A program made the translations under genes and the position numbers. DNA of 64,000 nucleotides from Lepraria neglecta. Lineage: Eukaryota; Ascomycota; Lecanoromycetes; Lecanorales; Stereocaulaceae. Numbering within the stretch: the stretch's first letter is position 1; each line of letters begins with the position of its first letter. Below are positions 35,001-46,200 of the stretch, in pieces. The notes below the pieces were generated by a model that was not told the DNA's origin, searched no databases, and saw nothing but the letters and a program-made list of their open reading frames with translations. The DNA is taken from contig CM065650.1 in the NCBI GenBank assembly GCA_033220425.1, positions 4,588,001-4,652,000 of the forward strand, given 5' to 3'.

Positions 35001-35072
35001 AAGAGCGCTAGAAGCTGAATCAGCTCCTCTGAAACCACGCATGCTGGAACGAATACACCGCGACCTACCCAT
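32008..35072 (-). CDS. GT90-family (CAP10/CAP64-type) glycosyltransferase, multi-pass, 988 aa
   Basis: Exons 34949-35072, 34587-34903 and 32008-34533 sum to 989 codons. The N-terminal 450 residues contain about eight to ten hydrophobic segments (for example LILFSVAMAI-like and ILGAFLDFCILISIESLVL), then a lumenal linker. The C-terminal CAP10 domain follows: YLSPAAFKPSHELLPIFSQS, FPSPWNY-like DILYPSPWNYIDKVKYD, ENTLFWRGATSEGVSRRGSW, then LDVDGAGYSGRFLAFLQSRS and LHGLFSTLSYFMG. The W-R-G-x-T, LDVDGxGxSGR and RFL phrases are diagnostic of GT90, which includes cryptococcal capsule xylosyltransferases and O-glucosyltransferases. A secretory-pathway location is expected. The start at 35072 is chosen because it is the Met in frame with the first splice junction; the open frame extends further upstream. 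Confidence 0.85.
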
Positions 35073-35402
35073 GAGAGAGCAATGAAGCCCAGCCCAGCAT
35101 TGAGCTGGCTTGTGGGCAGCTGTCAGCGATGAAACGCTGTCAAAATTGTGATACACTTGGATTTTTGATGACCTCGACTGCCAATGCTTCGCTCTCGAAA
35201 TGGGGCTGCTGCAAATAAAATCATCGTAGGGCTGAGGGATCGCGTAAAATTGCCGGACAAAATTCAGGCTTTCTGAGCAGCTTTTCTGACTGGGTCTTTG
35301 CCGCCATTCCAGGACAAAGCCGGGGTAATGTTTTGCATATTCCGTGTATGGACTTGTTCTTTCACTACTGGTCGGTGGCGGACGCGTAGTATATAGGACA
35401 AT
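35073..35402. promoter_or_regulatory. divergent promoter region, GT90 (-) / KRE33 (+)
   Basis: 330 bp separate the two start codons of divergently transcribed genes, so both promoters must be here. I see no confident TATA box or named factor site; the assignment rests on gene orientation alone. Confidence 0.5.
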
Positions 35403-38400
35403 ATGCCTAGAAAAGCAGTGTATGTCTCCATGCTGCCATTGCAAATTTGACGCATGCTAAATTATTGCAGTGACTCGCGGATCCCCGCTTTGATTCGCAA
35501 CGCGGTCCAGGTACGTTGGACTCCCAGCGGTTCTGAAGTATAGCACATACTGATACAGCGTTACGCAGGAGAAGAAGCGCAGCTTCATCGTGGTCGTGGG
35601 GGACCGCGCCAAAGATGTTATCGTCCACTTGCACTATATCATGTCCAGCGTGGACATCAAGCAAAACAAGTCGGTATTATGGGCGTACAAGAAAGATCTT
35701 CTAGGCTTCACGAGTCATCGAAAGAAGCGAGAGAATAAGATTCGGAAAGAGATCAAGCGTGGCATTCGCGAACCCAATACCGAGGATCCGTTCGAGCTCT
35801 TCCTCACACTTCATAATATAAGATATGTCTACTATAAGGAGACGGAAAAGATTCTGGGCAACACGTTTGGAATGTGTATTTTACAGGATTTCGAGGCCAT
35901 AACCCCAAACCTGCTTGCGAGGACGATTGAGGTTGTTGAAGGTGGAGGAATGGTCCTTTTGCTGCTCAAAAGCATAAACAGCCTAAAGCAATTATACACT
36001 CTGTCCATGGACGTGCATTCCAGATATCGAACTGAGGCACACGATGATGTGGTTGCCCGCTTCAATGAACGCTTCGTGCTCTCCCTGGGCAGCTGCGATT
36101 CTTGTCTGTTTGTGGATGATGAGCTAAATGTTCTACCAATATCTGGCGGGAAGAACGTGAAACCACTGCCTCCTCCAGATCCTGAAGACGAAGGAAAAAC
36201 AAAGGCAAGGAAGGAGCTTGATGGTATCAAGCAGAGCCTGGCTGATTCACAGCCAGTGGGCTCTCTAGTCCAGATTGCCAAGACCGTGGACCAGGCAAAA
36301 GCTCTTCTTACCTTTGTTGATGCCATTGCGGAAAAGACCTTACGGAGTACAGTCACTCTTACCGCTGCAAGGGGGAGAGGAAAGTCTGCAGCTCTTGGAG
36401 TAGCGATCGCAGCTGCTATAGCCCATGGATATAGCAACATCTTCATTACTTCTCCCAGTCCAGAAAATTTGAAAACGCTGTTCGAGTTTGTCTTCAAGGG
36501 TTTCGACGCGCTCAACTATCTGGATCATATTGATTATACAATCATTCAATCAACTAATCCAGACTTCAACAAGGCAATAGTACGCGTGAATGTACACCGC
36601 CAACACAGACAAACAATACAGTATATCCAACCTCAAGATGCCTATACCCTAGGTCAAGCAGAGCTGGTTGTCATTGATGAGGCTGCAGCGATACCGCTAC
36701 CCCTTGTCAGAAAGCTGATGGGCCCGTACCTTGTTTTTATGGCCTCGACTATCAATGGCTACGAAGGCACTGGCAGATCATTATCGCTCAAATTGATACA
36801 ACAATTGCGGGAACAGTCTCGAGGAAGTGCTAAACTGAATGGTGCCGGCGATGCAGAAGTAGCTGATCGTTCAAGTGGCAAAGCTAGAACGAACGGAGAC
36901 AGCGCTTCCGGAAGAGGTCGATCGCTGCGAGAGATCACGCTTACGGAGCCTATCAGATATGCTGAAGGAGACTCAGTCGAGAAATGGCTGAACAAGGTCC
37001 TTTGCCTTGATGCTACTCTCCCCACTTCGAAGCTTAATATCCAAGGCTGTCCGCATCCTTCCAAGTGCGAGCTACTGCATGTTAATCGAGATACGCTTTT
37101 CTCATTCCATCCTGTCTCTGAAAAGTTCCTCCAACAGATGATTGCATTGTACGTTGCCAGCCATTACAAGAACTCGCCGAATGACCTGCAACTGATGAGC
37201 GATGCCCCTGCTCATCAACTTTTTGTCCTCGTTCCACCAGTCGACGATGACAGCTCTCGACTACCAGAGCCTCTCTGCGTGATTCAAGTTGCGTTAGAAG
37301 GCCAGATTAGCAAGCAGAGTGTACTCAGCAGCTTAAGCCGCGGTCAAAGAGCGGGTGGCGACATGATCCCATGGCTCGTCAGCCAGCAATTCCAGGACGA
37401 AGAGTTCGCAGGTCTCTCTGGAGCGCGAGTAGTCCGAATAGCTACGAATCCAGAGTACACTAGTATGGGCTACGGCAGCCGCGCTATCACACTCCTCACA
37501 GATTTCTATGATGGTAAATTTGCCAACCTCTCAGAGACCGAGCCTACTCAAAACGACTCTATCATCCGTGTCACAGACGTGGACCTCGAATCATCCACTC
37601 TGCAATCCGATAACATCAAAGTCCGCGACATAAATAGCATGCCTCCTCTCTTCTCTCGCCTCTCGGAGCGCCGTCCCCAGTCTTTGGACTACCTAGGCGT
37701 CTCATTTGGCCTCACACCACCTCTTCATAAATTCTGGAAGCGTGCTTCGTTCGCTCCAGTCTACCTGCGGCAAACACCCAACGAGCTCACGGGGGAGCAC
37801 TCCTGCGTAATGATACGTACGCTCTCTGGCAATAGCGGCAACACGGACAATGCCTGGCTTGGAGCCTTTGCTCGAGATTTCCACAAACGCTTCCTGTCCC
37901 TCTTATCGTACCAATTCCGTGCTTTTCCCTCAGTGCTGGCACTCTCCATCATCGAGTCTGCCAATACTGGCGCAAAACTCGATACCTTGTACACCCCAGA
38001 GCCCCTTACAAAATCCGAACTTGACGCCTCTTTCTCTCCTTTCGATCTCAAGCGCCTAGACAGCTATGCGAATAACATGCTTGACTACCATGTCATCCTG
38101 GATATGATACCGCCGATTGCACATCTTTACTTCACAGGTAGACTGAAGCCAGCAGTGAGTATGACGGGCGTGCAGTCGAGTATCTTACTGGCAATTGGCT
38201 TGCAGCGGAAGGTGCTTGAGGATGTCGAGAAGGAATTGGGCTTGCCGGCTAGCCAGTTGCTGGCTATGTTTGTGAAGATTGTGAGGAAGGTATCGGCTCA
38301 TTTCAGGAGGATCCTGGAAGGTGCTGTTGAGGAAACCATTCCTCAATCGAATATCACCGTTGAGGAGGACGGCATGGATGTGGAGCAGACGAAGAAATAC

Positions 38401-38727
38401 GACCCGCTGCAAAGTAATCTCGACGAGGAGTTAAGAGAAGGCGGAGAAGAAGTCGACAAGGAGTTGAAAGAGAAGCAAAGAGCCTTGATCGATGCCTTGC
38501 CGCTGGACAAATACGAGGTCGAGACTGGGTCAGCAGGTTGGGATGAGGCAGAAAAGCAGGTCAAGCGTGCACATGCGAAAGGTGGAGAAAAAGATCTGAC
38601 CGTAAGTGTGAAGTCTTCCAAGTCCGATAAAAAGCGAAAAGGAGAGTTGGCCGAGGATATCTACCGGGAGGAAATTGGGGACAAAGAGGCTAAGAGGCTG
38701 AAGAAGGCGATGAAGAAAGCTAGATAG
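35403..38727 (+). CDS. KRE33: RNA cytidine acetyltransferase (NAT10/Kre33), 1071 aa
   Basis: Nucleolar ATP-dependent enzyme that makes N4-acetylcytidine in 18S rRNA and, with Tan1, in tRNA-Ser/Leu; needed for small-subunit assembly. Exons: 35403-35419 (17-nt microexon, MPRKAV), 35471-35510, 35569-38727; the joined N-terminus reads MPRKAVDSRIPALIRNAVQE then KKRSFIVVVGDRAKDVIVHL, exactly the family start. RNA helicase-like domain: Walker A TAARGRGKSAALG (about residue 285), Walker B VVIDEAAAIPLPLV (about 380), motif STINGYEGTGRSLSLKL. GNAT domain around 600-740 (VVRIATNPEYTSMGYGSRAI). C-terminal tRNA-binding region and a Lys-rich tail for nucleolar targeting. Length matches yeast Kre33 (about 1056 aa). 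The three-exon start is strongly supported by family conservation. Confidence 0.95.
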
Positions 38728-38864
38728 CCTCTATCACGGATCCTCTAGGGTACTGGCTTCTACGATTAGCTAAATGCATTCATGCCACTCTATATACCCT
38801 GCCCAATGACACCAAAGTCCTTCAAACTTGAATTAATTGAAAGCCTGTCTTGATAAAACTGTCT

Positions 38865-39704
38865 TCACAGATAACTTCCCCCCGAAAACCGACTCCCAAA
38901 ATCCTTCGCCTTATTCAACAACTCCCTCTTCTGCGCATGCCCAATCTTCTGCCCCAACCCAATATCCTTCTCCCGATCAAAAGCCCTAGCACTAGGATCA
39001 TCCTCCTTCTCCTTGGGCCCCGCCTTCTTATGCTCACTGTACAAACTCCCTCCCCGATTCTTCTCATTATACTCCCTTATCCTCCTCTCCGTCTCTCGCG
39101 CCTCTTCCTCCTGTCTTGTATCCCTCTTCTCCTCAGGCCCTAATTGCGCAGGCTTCTTCAGGCCCATGACTTCGTCTTCTAGCCGCTGTCGTTTTTGCTC
39201 GGGTGTTTCGCTCCAGAGGGAGGTTTCGGAGGAACCGCCTTGGCTGGGCGCCTTTGCGCCTTTGCCACTGTTGAATTTGCGGTTGCGGAGTTTGGTGGGG
39301 TCAACTTTTGAGGTCCAGTCTCCTTGTTTTGGGGGAACAAGCATCCATTCTTCGCGCTGGGGTTTTTTGGCTGCCTCTTTGGTCGCAAAATCTTCGTCGA
39401 GAGTCTGTTGGCGTTTTCTTTCGGCTTCGTGCTTCATTGAGCCTGGGGCTGGTGGTGGAGAGGGGCCGAAGTCGTCGTCTGAGGAGCTGTCTTCTGCGTC
39501 TGGCACTGGCGCTGTGGGTGGAAGTTCTAAGAGGTCGGCTGGTGGAGGGGCTGGGCCTATGACTCGGCGGGGTTCAGTATCGTTGGAGCTGCTTAAGGAG
39601 CTGCGCCGTCGCTTTGGGGGGGTCAATGCGGTGTCGTGTGCTTCGTCTTCCCGCTTGCGCTTTGTCTGGAGATGAGGAGGGAGTTCGGGGCCGACTGTAG
39701 GCAT
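38865..39704 (-). CDS. GPALPP-motif / DUF3752 protein, 279 aa
   Basis: Begins MPTVGPELPPHL and contains the repeated short motif of the GPALPP1 family (VGPELPP; VIGPAPPPADL; FGPSPPPAP). The conserved DUF3752 C-terminal half follows: REEWMLVPP, DPTKLRNRKFNSGKGAKAPS, SLWSETPEQKRQRLEDEVMG, then SLYSEHKKAGPKEKEDDPSA and FDREKDIGLGQKI. Nuclear, highly charged, probably unstructured. The family is associated with splicing or transcription complexes but its role is not firmly known. An in-frame Met 27 codons upstream precedes a segment with no family similarity, so the MPTVGP start is preferred. Tail-to-tail with KRE33 (137-bp gap). Confidence 0.88.
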   Translation of the reverse strand: MPTVGPELPPHLQTKRKREDEAHDTALTPPKRRRSSLSSSNDTEPRRVIGPAPPPADLLELPPTAPVPDAEDSSSDDDFGPSPPPAPGSMKHEAERKRQQTLDEDFATKEAAKKPQREEWMLVPPKQGDWTSKVDPTKLRNRKFNSGKGAKAPSQGGSSETSLWSETPEQKRQRLEDEVMGLKKPAQLGPEEKRDTRQEEEARETERRIREYNEKNRGGSLYSEHKKAGPKEKEDDPSARAFDREKDIGLGQKIGHAQKRELLNKAKDFGSRFSGGSYL

Positions 39705-40880
39705 GGTGTACGTGCAGTGGAATCCAGACCGTGTATGCGAGAAGCTAGGTGATTGTTGTGGAGGTTGGATGTTAGTGGAGCGCAAGCTTCAGATGCATGG
39801 ACGTTGAAATACGAGGCTTGGCATCACAAGGCAGTATCCTAATACGCTAGGGAGTATAAATAATCTGGTATTAGCACCGAGCCACTGAGCCTCACGTTAT
39901 GCTATACTAAATGCCAAATATTCGAAAAAAGGATCACCGTTTCGATTCCTTAAATATATATTCCGTCGATAAAGGCTTCGCGAACGGAAGCAGCGCGCTA
40001 TGTGGGATTTCTATTAAATGTTTAATGAATGCTAAGGAGCCGATAATGGGTAGAAGTCTGTATGGGAAAGCCACCGGGAACGGCGACAAGAAAAATATGC
40101 CTTTACTGGGATCTACAAGGAAATGGATTCCGTGTGCCGTTGAGGGAAAGTCTGCGTCGAAGCGTCGCGTTAAATGTTTCCGCCATTCGTTACCTAATCG
40201 AGATGAAGCTGTTGGCGGTCAAGGTGGGGGTGGAATGCATATGTGTACTTCGGAAAGCCAATAGCCCGTCTGACATCCACGGATAACACATTCGCGGTCT
40301 GGGATCAGGGTATCGACACCTAGGCCGTCGACACCTCACCTGAGTTGAAGGTTGTCAAGCCCGAAATCCGTAATGCAACCATCCCCCGCAACCCTGCCAG
40401 CGGTACTGCCCCCAGCCCACATGTTGAACAAACTCAGGGACAAGGTGATCTAGCCCAAGTCAAGGAGCCGGAGTTAGAAATCATAAAAGATACTTGATAC
40501 AAGAGAGACGGTGTCGGGAACGGAATACATGGCACGGTGGAAAAATACACGGCTGCTCAAAGGTGAACTGGGAAACGCACGGAGGTTGCTGCGGGAGTTT
40601 GAGACAAAAGGCCGAGCACAGCACAGATGAGAACGGGGCAGACCGGCTCACCCAGACAGAGGTTGGTGATCATTGGCCATTTTTTCGCAGAAGGATCACA
40701 CATAGTTCACTCTATCAAAGAATGGCAAGGGAAACACCAGCGATGGTACGGTATCCCTCCGTCCCAAGCCCTCTCCCAGCCTTGAGTGGTCGGCACGTGG
40801 CTAGTGTACAGTTGCATGAAATAGTCTGCCATATAATGTGTCCTAAAACGCTATCACCTACCTCAAAATATCGGATATTG
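39705..40880. other. about 1.2 kb of decayed sequence, nothing recognised
   Basis: Several open frames of 70-160 codons occur on the plus strand (39911-40264; 40494-40982), but no frame shows a family pattern. Some stretches read like charged protein (LKGELGNARRLLREFETKG near 40570), and the region may contain the eroded N-terminus of the AAA-ATPase pseudogene downstream. I cannot support a gene here. Confidence 0.35.
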
Positions 40881-41790
40881 TCTAGAATCCATCTTCTTTC
40901 GACAATCTCGCGATTCCCGCCACGAAGAAGGTCATCACTGCCCTCGCGAAGGCTCACATATCCCGCGCATCCGATGATGTGATCGACGACTTTGTGGAGA
41001 GAAAGGGCCAAGGGTTGATAACACTTCTGCAGTACAAATCCCGGCGCTTAGTCCTCTACCATAGGCTGACACATATTTCCAGTGGACCCCTGGAGTAGGC
41101 AAGACCTTGACCGTAGGCAAGACCTTGACCGTAGAAGGCCTGTCCGAATCTCTTGAGAGGCCACTCTACGCGGTAAGTCTTGCTCCTCTCCGTTTATCTG
41201 GTCCTTCTGACTTTTCAGATATCTGCCGGGGAACTTGGCCAGGACGCGAAGGTGCTTGAAGAGCATCTGTCGACTATCTTTCGCCTTGCCCATTATTGGA
41301 AGGCCATCCTCCTCCTTAATAAAGCCGACGTGTTTGTGCAGTCACGCTCTTTCGTCAACCCACATAACGCTCTCGTGTCGGTGTTCTGCGTACACTTGAG
41401 TACTATTGAGGGATCATGGTCCTTACGACCAACCGCGTTAAGGATTTTGACGATGCGATTCAGAGCAGAGTCTCAGTGGCATTGCATTACGGGCCCTTGG
41501 GGTTGGACACGAGAAAGACGATTTGGGAAAGATCCTTGAAGAAGGCGGCGACAGCCAAGGGCCGAGCCGAATACACATCCGTTGATCTCGACTGGCTGTC
41601 CAGGAAAGAAGTGAATGGCCGACAGGTTTGTTGTTGAACCAATATGCGTGACGTTGCGCTGACCGATCCTCAATATATATCAAGAACATGGTAAGTACTG
41701 CTTATACCCTCACTATAAACGAGACGGCGCCATTGTAGCGATCGCACTTGGAAATCGTCATCGCCCTCCTTGATCTTCTTATCTATCGCA
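40881..41790 (+). pseudogene. AAA-type ATPase pseudogene
   Basis: Follows the core of a large fungal AAA-ATPase family. The reading begins NPSSFDNLAIPATKKVITAL (40889), preceded in frame by a TAG where the family has Trp, then VERKGQGLITLLQ. The Walker A region is displaced by a one-base frame change in GGACCCC-TGGAGTAGGCAAG and by an 18-bp tandem duplication. Later parts are ISAGELGQDAKVLEEHLSTI, then KAILLLNKADVFVQSR where the Walker B Asp-Glu is Asn-Lys. After another frame change and a TGA come MVLTTNRVKDFDDAIQSRVS, LGLDTRKTIWERSL and, after an intron, IKNMVSTAYTLTINETAPL ending at TAG. At least five lesions plus a lost Walker B acid make function implausible. Confidence 0.75.
41095..41130 (+). 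repeat. 18-bp tandem duplication in the Walker A region
   Basis: GTAGGCAAGACCTTGACC occurs twice in immediate succession (41095-41112 and 41113-41130). It encodes VGKTLT, the heart of the P-loop, so the duplication would insert six residues into the ATP-binding loop. Confidence 0.9.
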
Positions 41791-41799
41791 AGAGCCCAG

Positions 41800-42940
41800 C
41801 AACAGAGACGATTCGATGGTTCGCCTGCCAGCCCTTCCCCACTGCCTCCTTCCATCTCTTCAATACCCGCCGACGTCTCCCGTCCACAAACTCTACGTCA
41901 GGCGCGCCTGTATTTCCGGCATCGATCCACTTCTTTTGCGCAAAATTTATAATGGTTTCCTGGCGATCAATCCAGGCAGGGTGGTTTGCCGACTGATCGT
42001 ATCACCCAGTCTGAATCACGTCCAAACCCGTAACGGCGACCGTGGCATACAGGTCTCGCTCACACCCTACATACATCTGAGCCTTACAGATAACAAAGGT
42101 TTGCTTCCAGTACCCGTTACGGTCATAGCCGACAAAGCCAGCGGCGACTTCATCAGGCTGAGTGTGGTTAATAAGGATACGACCGAGGGAGGGAGAGAGA
42201 AAGGTCTGATATTGCTGTAAGGTAGCAGTATGAGTGGCAGGTAAGGTGGCTTGATACCCTCATCATACGACCGACCCATGTACTGCCGAAGGACGTGAAC
42301 CGAATATGAACCACCATAAGCGCCCTATTCGAGCTAATCACATTGATGTTGTTGGTGTTGAGAGGCGGAGGGGCCTAGCGAATGACAGGTTTGCCCGGAT
42401 TATTGAACACTTTCTCTCGACGGGCGTAATCTGAGCGCTCGAAATCGGTAAAGTATCGTAGGTTGGTTGGCAAAAACAGCCAGCCGGGCTTGGACGCCTC
42501 GTTCATGGCGTCGTTAGATGTACCACAAGGAGGTACGGCATTTTCGAAATGATCAGGGTTGTCGATATTAAGGCGAGTCTTAGATCGTAGACTTTGGAAC
42601 AGCTGCGGCACAAGAGTATTTAGCCATGGCTCTCGTCTCCTCCTACCGGCGGAGATTTTGGCCAATGACATGGCAGATCACGGGGATCTGGTAGCTCTGC
42701 AATGCCAACAATGAAAGCCTCTATTGGCTTGTTCCGCTCGAGCTTTGATAGGTTGTGTGAAGCCATTCCAAGTAGATAGAGTTGAGGAATGGTGGGAGCC
42801 GATGAAAGACCCTTCGCATCTCTTTCGCTCGCCTAGGGAAGGAATGGGGAGTGAGGGCTGACTCAGGCCGCGAGTGCAATCGCGTCCTAAGGGGCTTGGC
42901 CTGCCATGGCCGCCGATATGTAGTATTGGGTGCAAGTCAG
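41800..42940 (-). pseudogene. unrecognised gene, frame-disrupted
   Basis: On the minus strand, protein-like segments appear in shifting frames. MSLAKISAGRRRREPWLNTL (start 42671) continues with WLFLPTNLRYFTDFERSDYA. Then, near 42180-42000, come NHTQPDEVAAGFVGYDRNGY, WKQTFVICKAQMYVGCERDL and YATVAVTGLDVIQTG. After a stop follow YDQSANHPAWIDRQETIINF, AQKKWIDAGNTGAPDVEFVD and a basic end. The residue composition is natural, but I do not recognise the family and the pieces are not joined by good splice sites. It probably was a gene and is now decayed; it lies head-to-head with the NLR upstream region. Confidence 0.35.
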
Positions 42941-43238
42941 ATAAGTAGAAAGCTGGCTTCGTGATGGTGACGGCCGGAAGACGGGAATTATGAAACGTGG
43001 CTGAGTACAGCCTCTAGAATATGGCCGAAGCGCCAAACTCGAAGAAGCCTGTGCTGAAGCCATCTCGTTCTTGCTACAACTTCGCCTCCTCAGAAACCAG
43101 TCGCGTCTGGGGCATCTTACTCTCGTGAGTTGAATTGACTTCCTTTTTACCAGAGCAGCCTCCGCTGTCACCGGTGCCTAAGGTCTTTAGCTACTGGGCT
43201 AAGACCTCTACAGCCAATGAGCCTCAGGCGCAGGAATA

Positions 43239-46200
43239 ATGCCACCTCCGCAAACCGAGATAGCCCAAGGAGGTTCCCAATTTGGCAACATCGACGCCTC
43301 TCAGAGCCAGCTTTTTCTAGGGAACTTCGTCGGACTCACTATCAGTCAGCACGCCTTATAATCCGGTGATACTTCTAATTAATAAACCTCTTCCCTCCAG
43401 ATTCGAAAGCTGCGGCTCGAGATGACTATGTGGGTCAGTATTCCAAGTCGTCGCTGCGACCGGTTCCAAACTACGTCTCGCGGCCGAAGCTCCATCAGAA
43501 GATCAAGGAACGATTACATGACTCGACAGGCGACGGAGCGCAAGTTGGACAGATACTGGTGGTTTGGGGGCTCGGTGGAGCCGGCAAATCGCAGCTGGTG
43601 CTCAACTATGTCCGGGAGTGTCGTCAAGACTACACCGCCGTCTTTTGGATCGAAGCCGGATCGAACGAGTCGATCGAGCGGGACTATGTACAGATCTACC
43701 GGCTACTGTACGATCGCCAGATCGCGGCGGGCCAAGAGATGTTGAAGGCGGAAGATGCGGTGCCGGCAGTCAAAAGCTGGTTCCAGGGCCGGAAGGGGCG
43801 ATGGCTGGTCGTCCTGGACAGTGCGGACACCATCGACGACAATCAAGACCGGTCGTACGTCGATCTGGACCACTTTATGCCGGACGCACCGGGTGTGGAT
43901 ATCATCATCACGTCGCGGAGCGCAACGGCGAGGGACATCACAGCGCTAGAAGCCGTCGAGGTGGGGGATATGGAGCCAGCAGAAGCGGCCGAGCTGTTCC
44001 AACGATACGCAAAGTTCAAGGGGAAGGGGCGGGACGTCGAGGCAGAAGTAGTTCGAATCGTGAACGAGCTTGGGCATTTTGCGTTGGCAATCACGCTGGC
44101 CGGTTCATATGTGTCCGCAACGCCTCGGTTGTCGTCTGATATCCGGAGATATCTCCCCGAGTATCGTCAGCGGCGGACAGAGCTGCTTCGTCAGCGACCC
44201 AAGCAGCATATCCACCGGTACGGCGAGAGCGTATTGAGCACGTGGGAAGCATCCTTCGACGCAGTTGTGAATCAAAGTCCGGCGGCAGCCCGACTGTTGA
44301 ACATACTGGCATTTATGAACTTCGACGATATCTTTCTCCGTCTGTTTGATCAGAGCGCAGACTCGGTCAGTCCACAGCCAGAGACTGCACCGTCAACTGT
44401 TCGGACGTGGTGGTCGTTCCTCTTCCCCAAAGTCGACTGGAACTTGTATGAGTTGGAGTTGGCATTTAAGACACTGCAAATGTATTCCCTAATCCAGTGG
44501 AGATCGGATCAAGAGAGCTACGCAATGCACAAGCTTGTGCACGCGTGGGGACAGGATCGACTGGATATGGAAACGCAGTGGCGATCAAGTGGTGTGGCTC
44601 TGGAGGTTTTGGCGGATGCTACCCAGGATAATCGGCTCAATCCAAGCTATAAGCTACGATTGGTGCCGCATTTGATGGCAAACTTTAGCACGTTTTTCGA
44701 AAAACATCACTCGAAGCGTGAAGTCGTAAGGGACAGACTTGCTCTGGTGGACAGAATCGAGCGGTTCCTATACGCGATAGGGCGATGGTCCGAGGCGTAC
44801 GAGATGCGGGTGTTCCATTTTAGGAATACAGAGAAGACGCTAGGCAAGAAGCATCCCTCTACGCTGACGAGCATGAACAATCTGGCATTGGTGTTGACAC
44901 GTCAAGGCAAACACGAAGAGGCCGAGCAGATACATCGACAGACACTGGCGTTAAAGGAAACGGTGCTGGGCAAAGAGCATCCCGATACGCTGACGAGCAT
45001 GAACAATCTGGCATTGGTGCTGAGCAGTCAAGGCAAACACGAAGAAGCCGAGCAGACACATCGACAGACACTGGCGTTGACGGAAACGGTGCTGGGCAAA
45101 GAGCATCCCTCTACGCTAACGAGCATGAACAACCTGGCATCGGTGCTGAGCAGTCAAGGCAAACACGAAGAAGCCGAGCGGATACATCGACAGGTATTGG
45201 CATTATGCGAAAAGGTGCTGGGCAAAGAGCATCCCGATACGCTAACGAGCATAAACAATCTGGCATTGGTGCTGAGCAGTCAAGGCAAATACGAAGAGGC
45301 CGAGCAGATACATCGACAGACACTGGCGTTGATGGAAACGGTGCTGGGCAAAGAGCATCCCGATACGCTGACGAGCATGAACAATCTGGCATCGGTGCTG
45401 AGCAGTCAAGGCAAACACGAAGAGGCCGAGCAGACATATCGACAGACACTGGCGTTGACGGAAACGGTGCTGGGCAAAGAGCATCCCGATACGCTGACGA
45501 GCATGAACAATCTGGCCGAGGTGCTGAGCAGTCAAGGCAAACACGAAGAGGCCGAGCAGATACATCGACAGACACTGGCGTTGACGGAAACGGTGCTGGG
45601 CAAAGAGCATCCCGATACGCTGACGAGCATGAACAATCTGGCCGAGGTGCTGAGCAGTCAAGGCAAACACGAAGAGGCCGAGCAGACATATCGACAGACA
45701 CTGGCGTTGACGGAAACGGTGCTGGGCAAAGAGCATCCCGATACGCTGACGAGCATGAACAATCTGGCCGAGGTGCTGAGCAGTCAAGGCAAACACGAAG
45801 AGGCCGAGCAGATACATCGACAGACACTGGCGTTGACGGAAACGGTGCTGGGCAAAGAGCATCCCGATACGCTGACGAGCATGAACAATCTGGCATCGGT
45901 GCTGAGCAGTCAAGGCAAACACGAAAAGGCCGAGCAGATACATCGACAGACACTGGCGTTGAAGGAAACGGTGCTGGGCAAAGAGCATCCCGATACGCTG
46001 ACGAGCATGAACAATCTAGCATCGGTGTTAAGACGTCAAGGCAAATACGAAGAGGCCGAGCAGACACATCGACAGACACTGGCGTTGAGGGAAACGGTGC
46101 TGGGCAAAGAGCATCCCGATACGCTGACGAGCATGAACAATCTGGCCGAGGTACTGAGCAGTCAAGGCAAACACGAAGAGGCCGAGCAGATACATCGACA

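Noticed and set aside
39911-40982. Plus-strand frames of 117 and 162 codons before the AAA-ATPase remnant
   Set aside because: No family pattern and no clear splice joining to the ATPase frame. They may be eroded sequence, but a gene cannot be supported.
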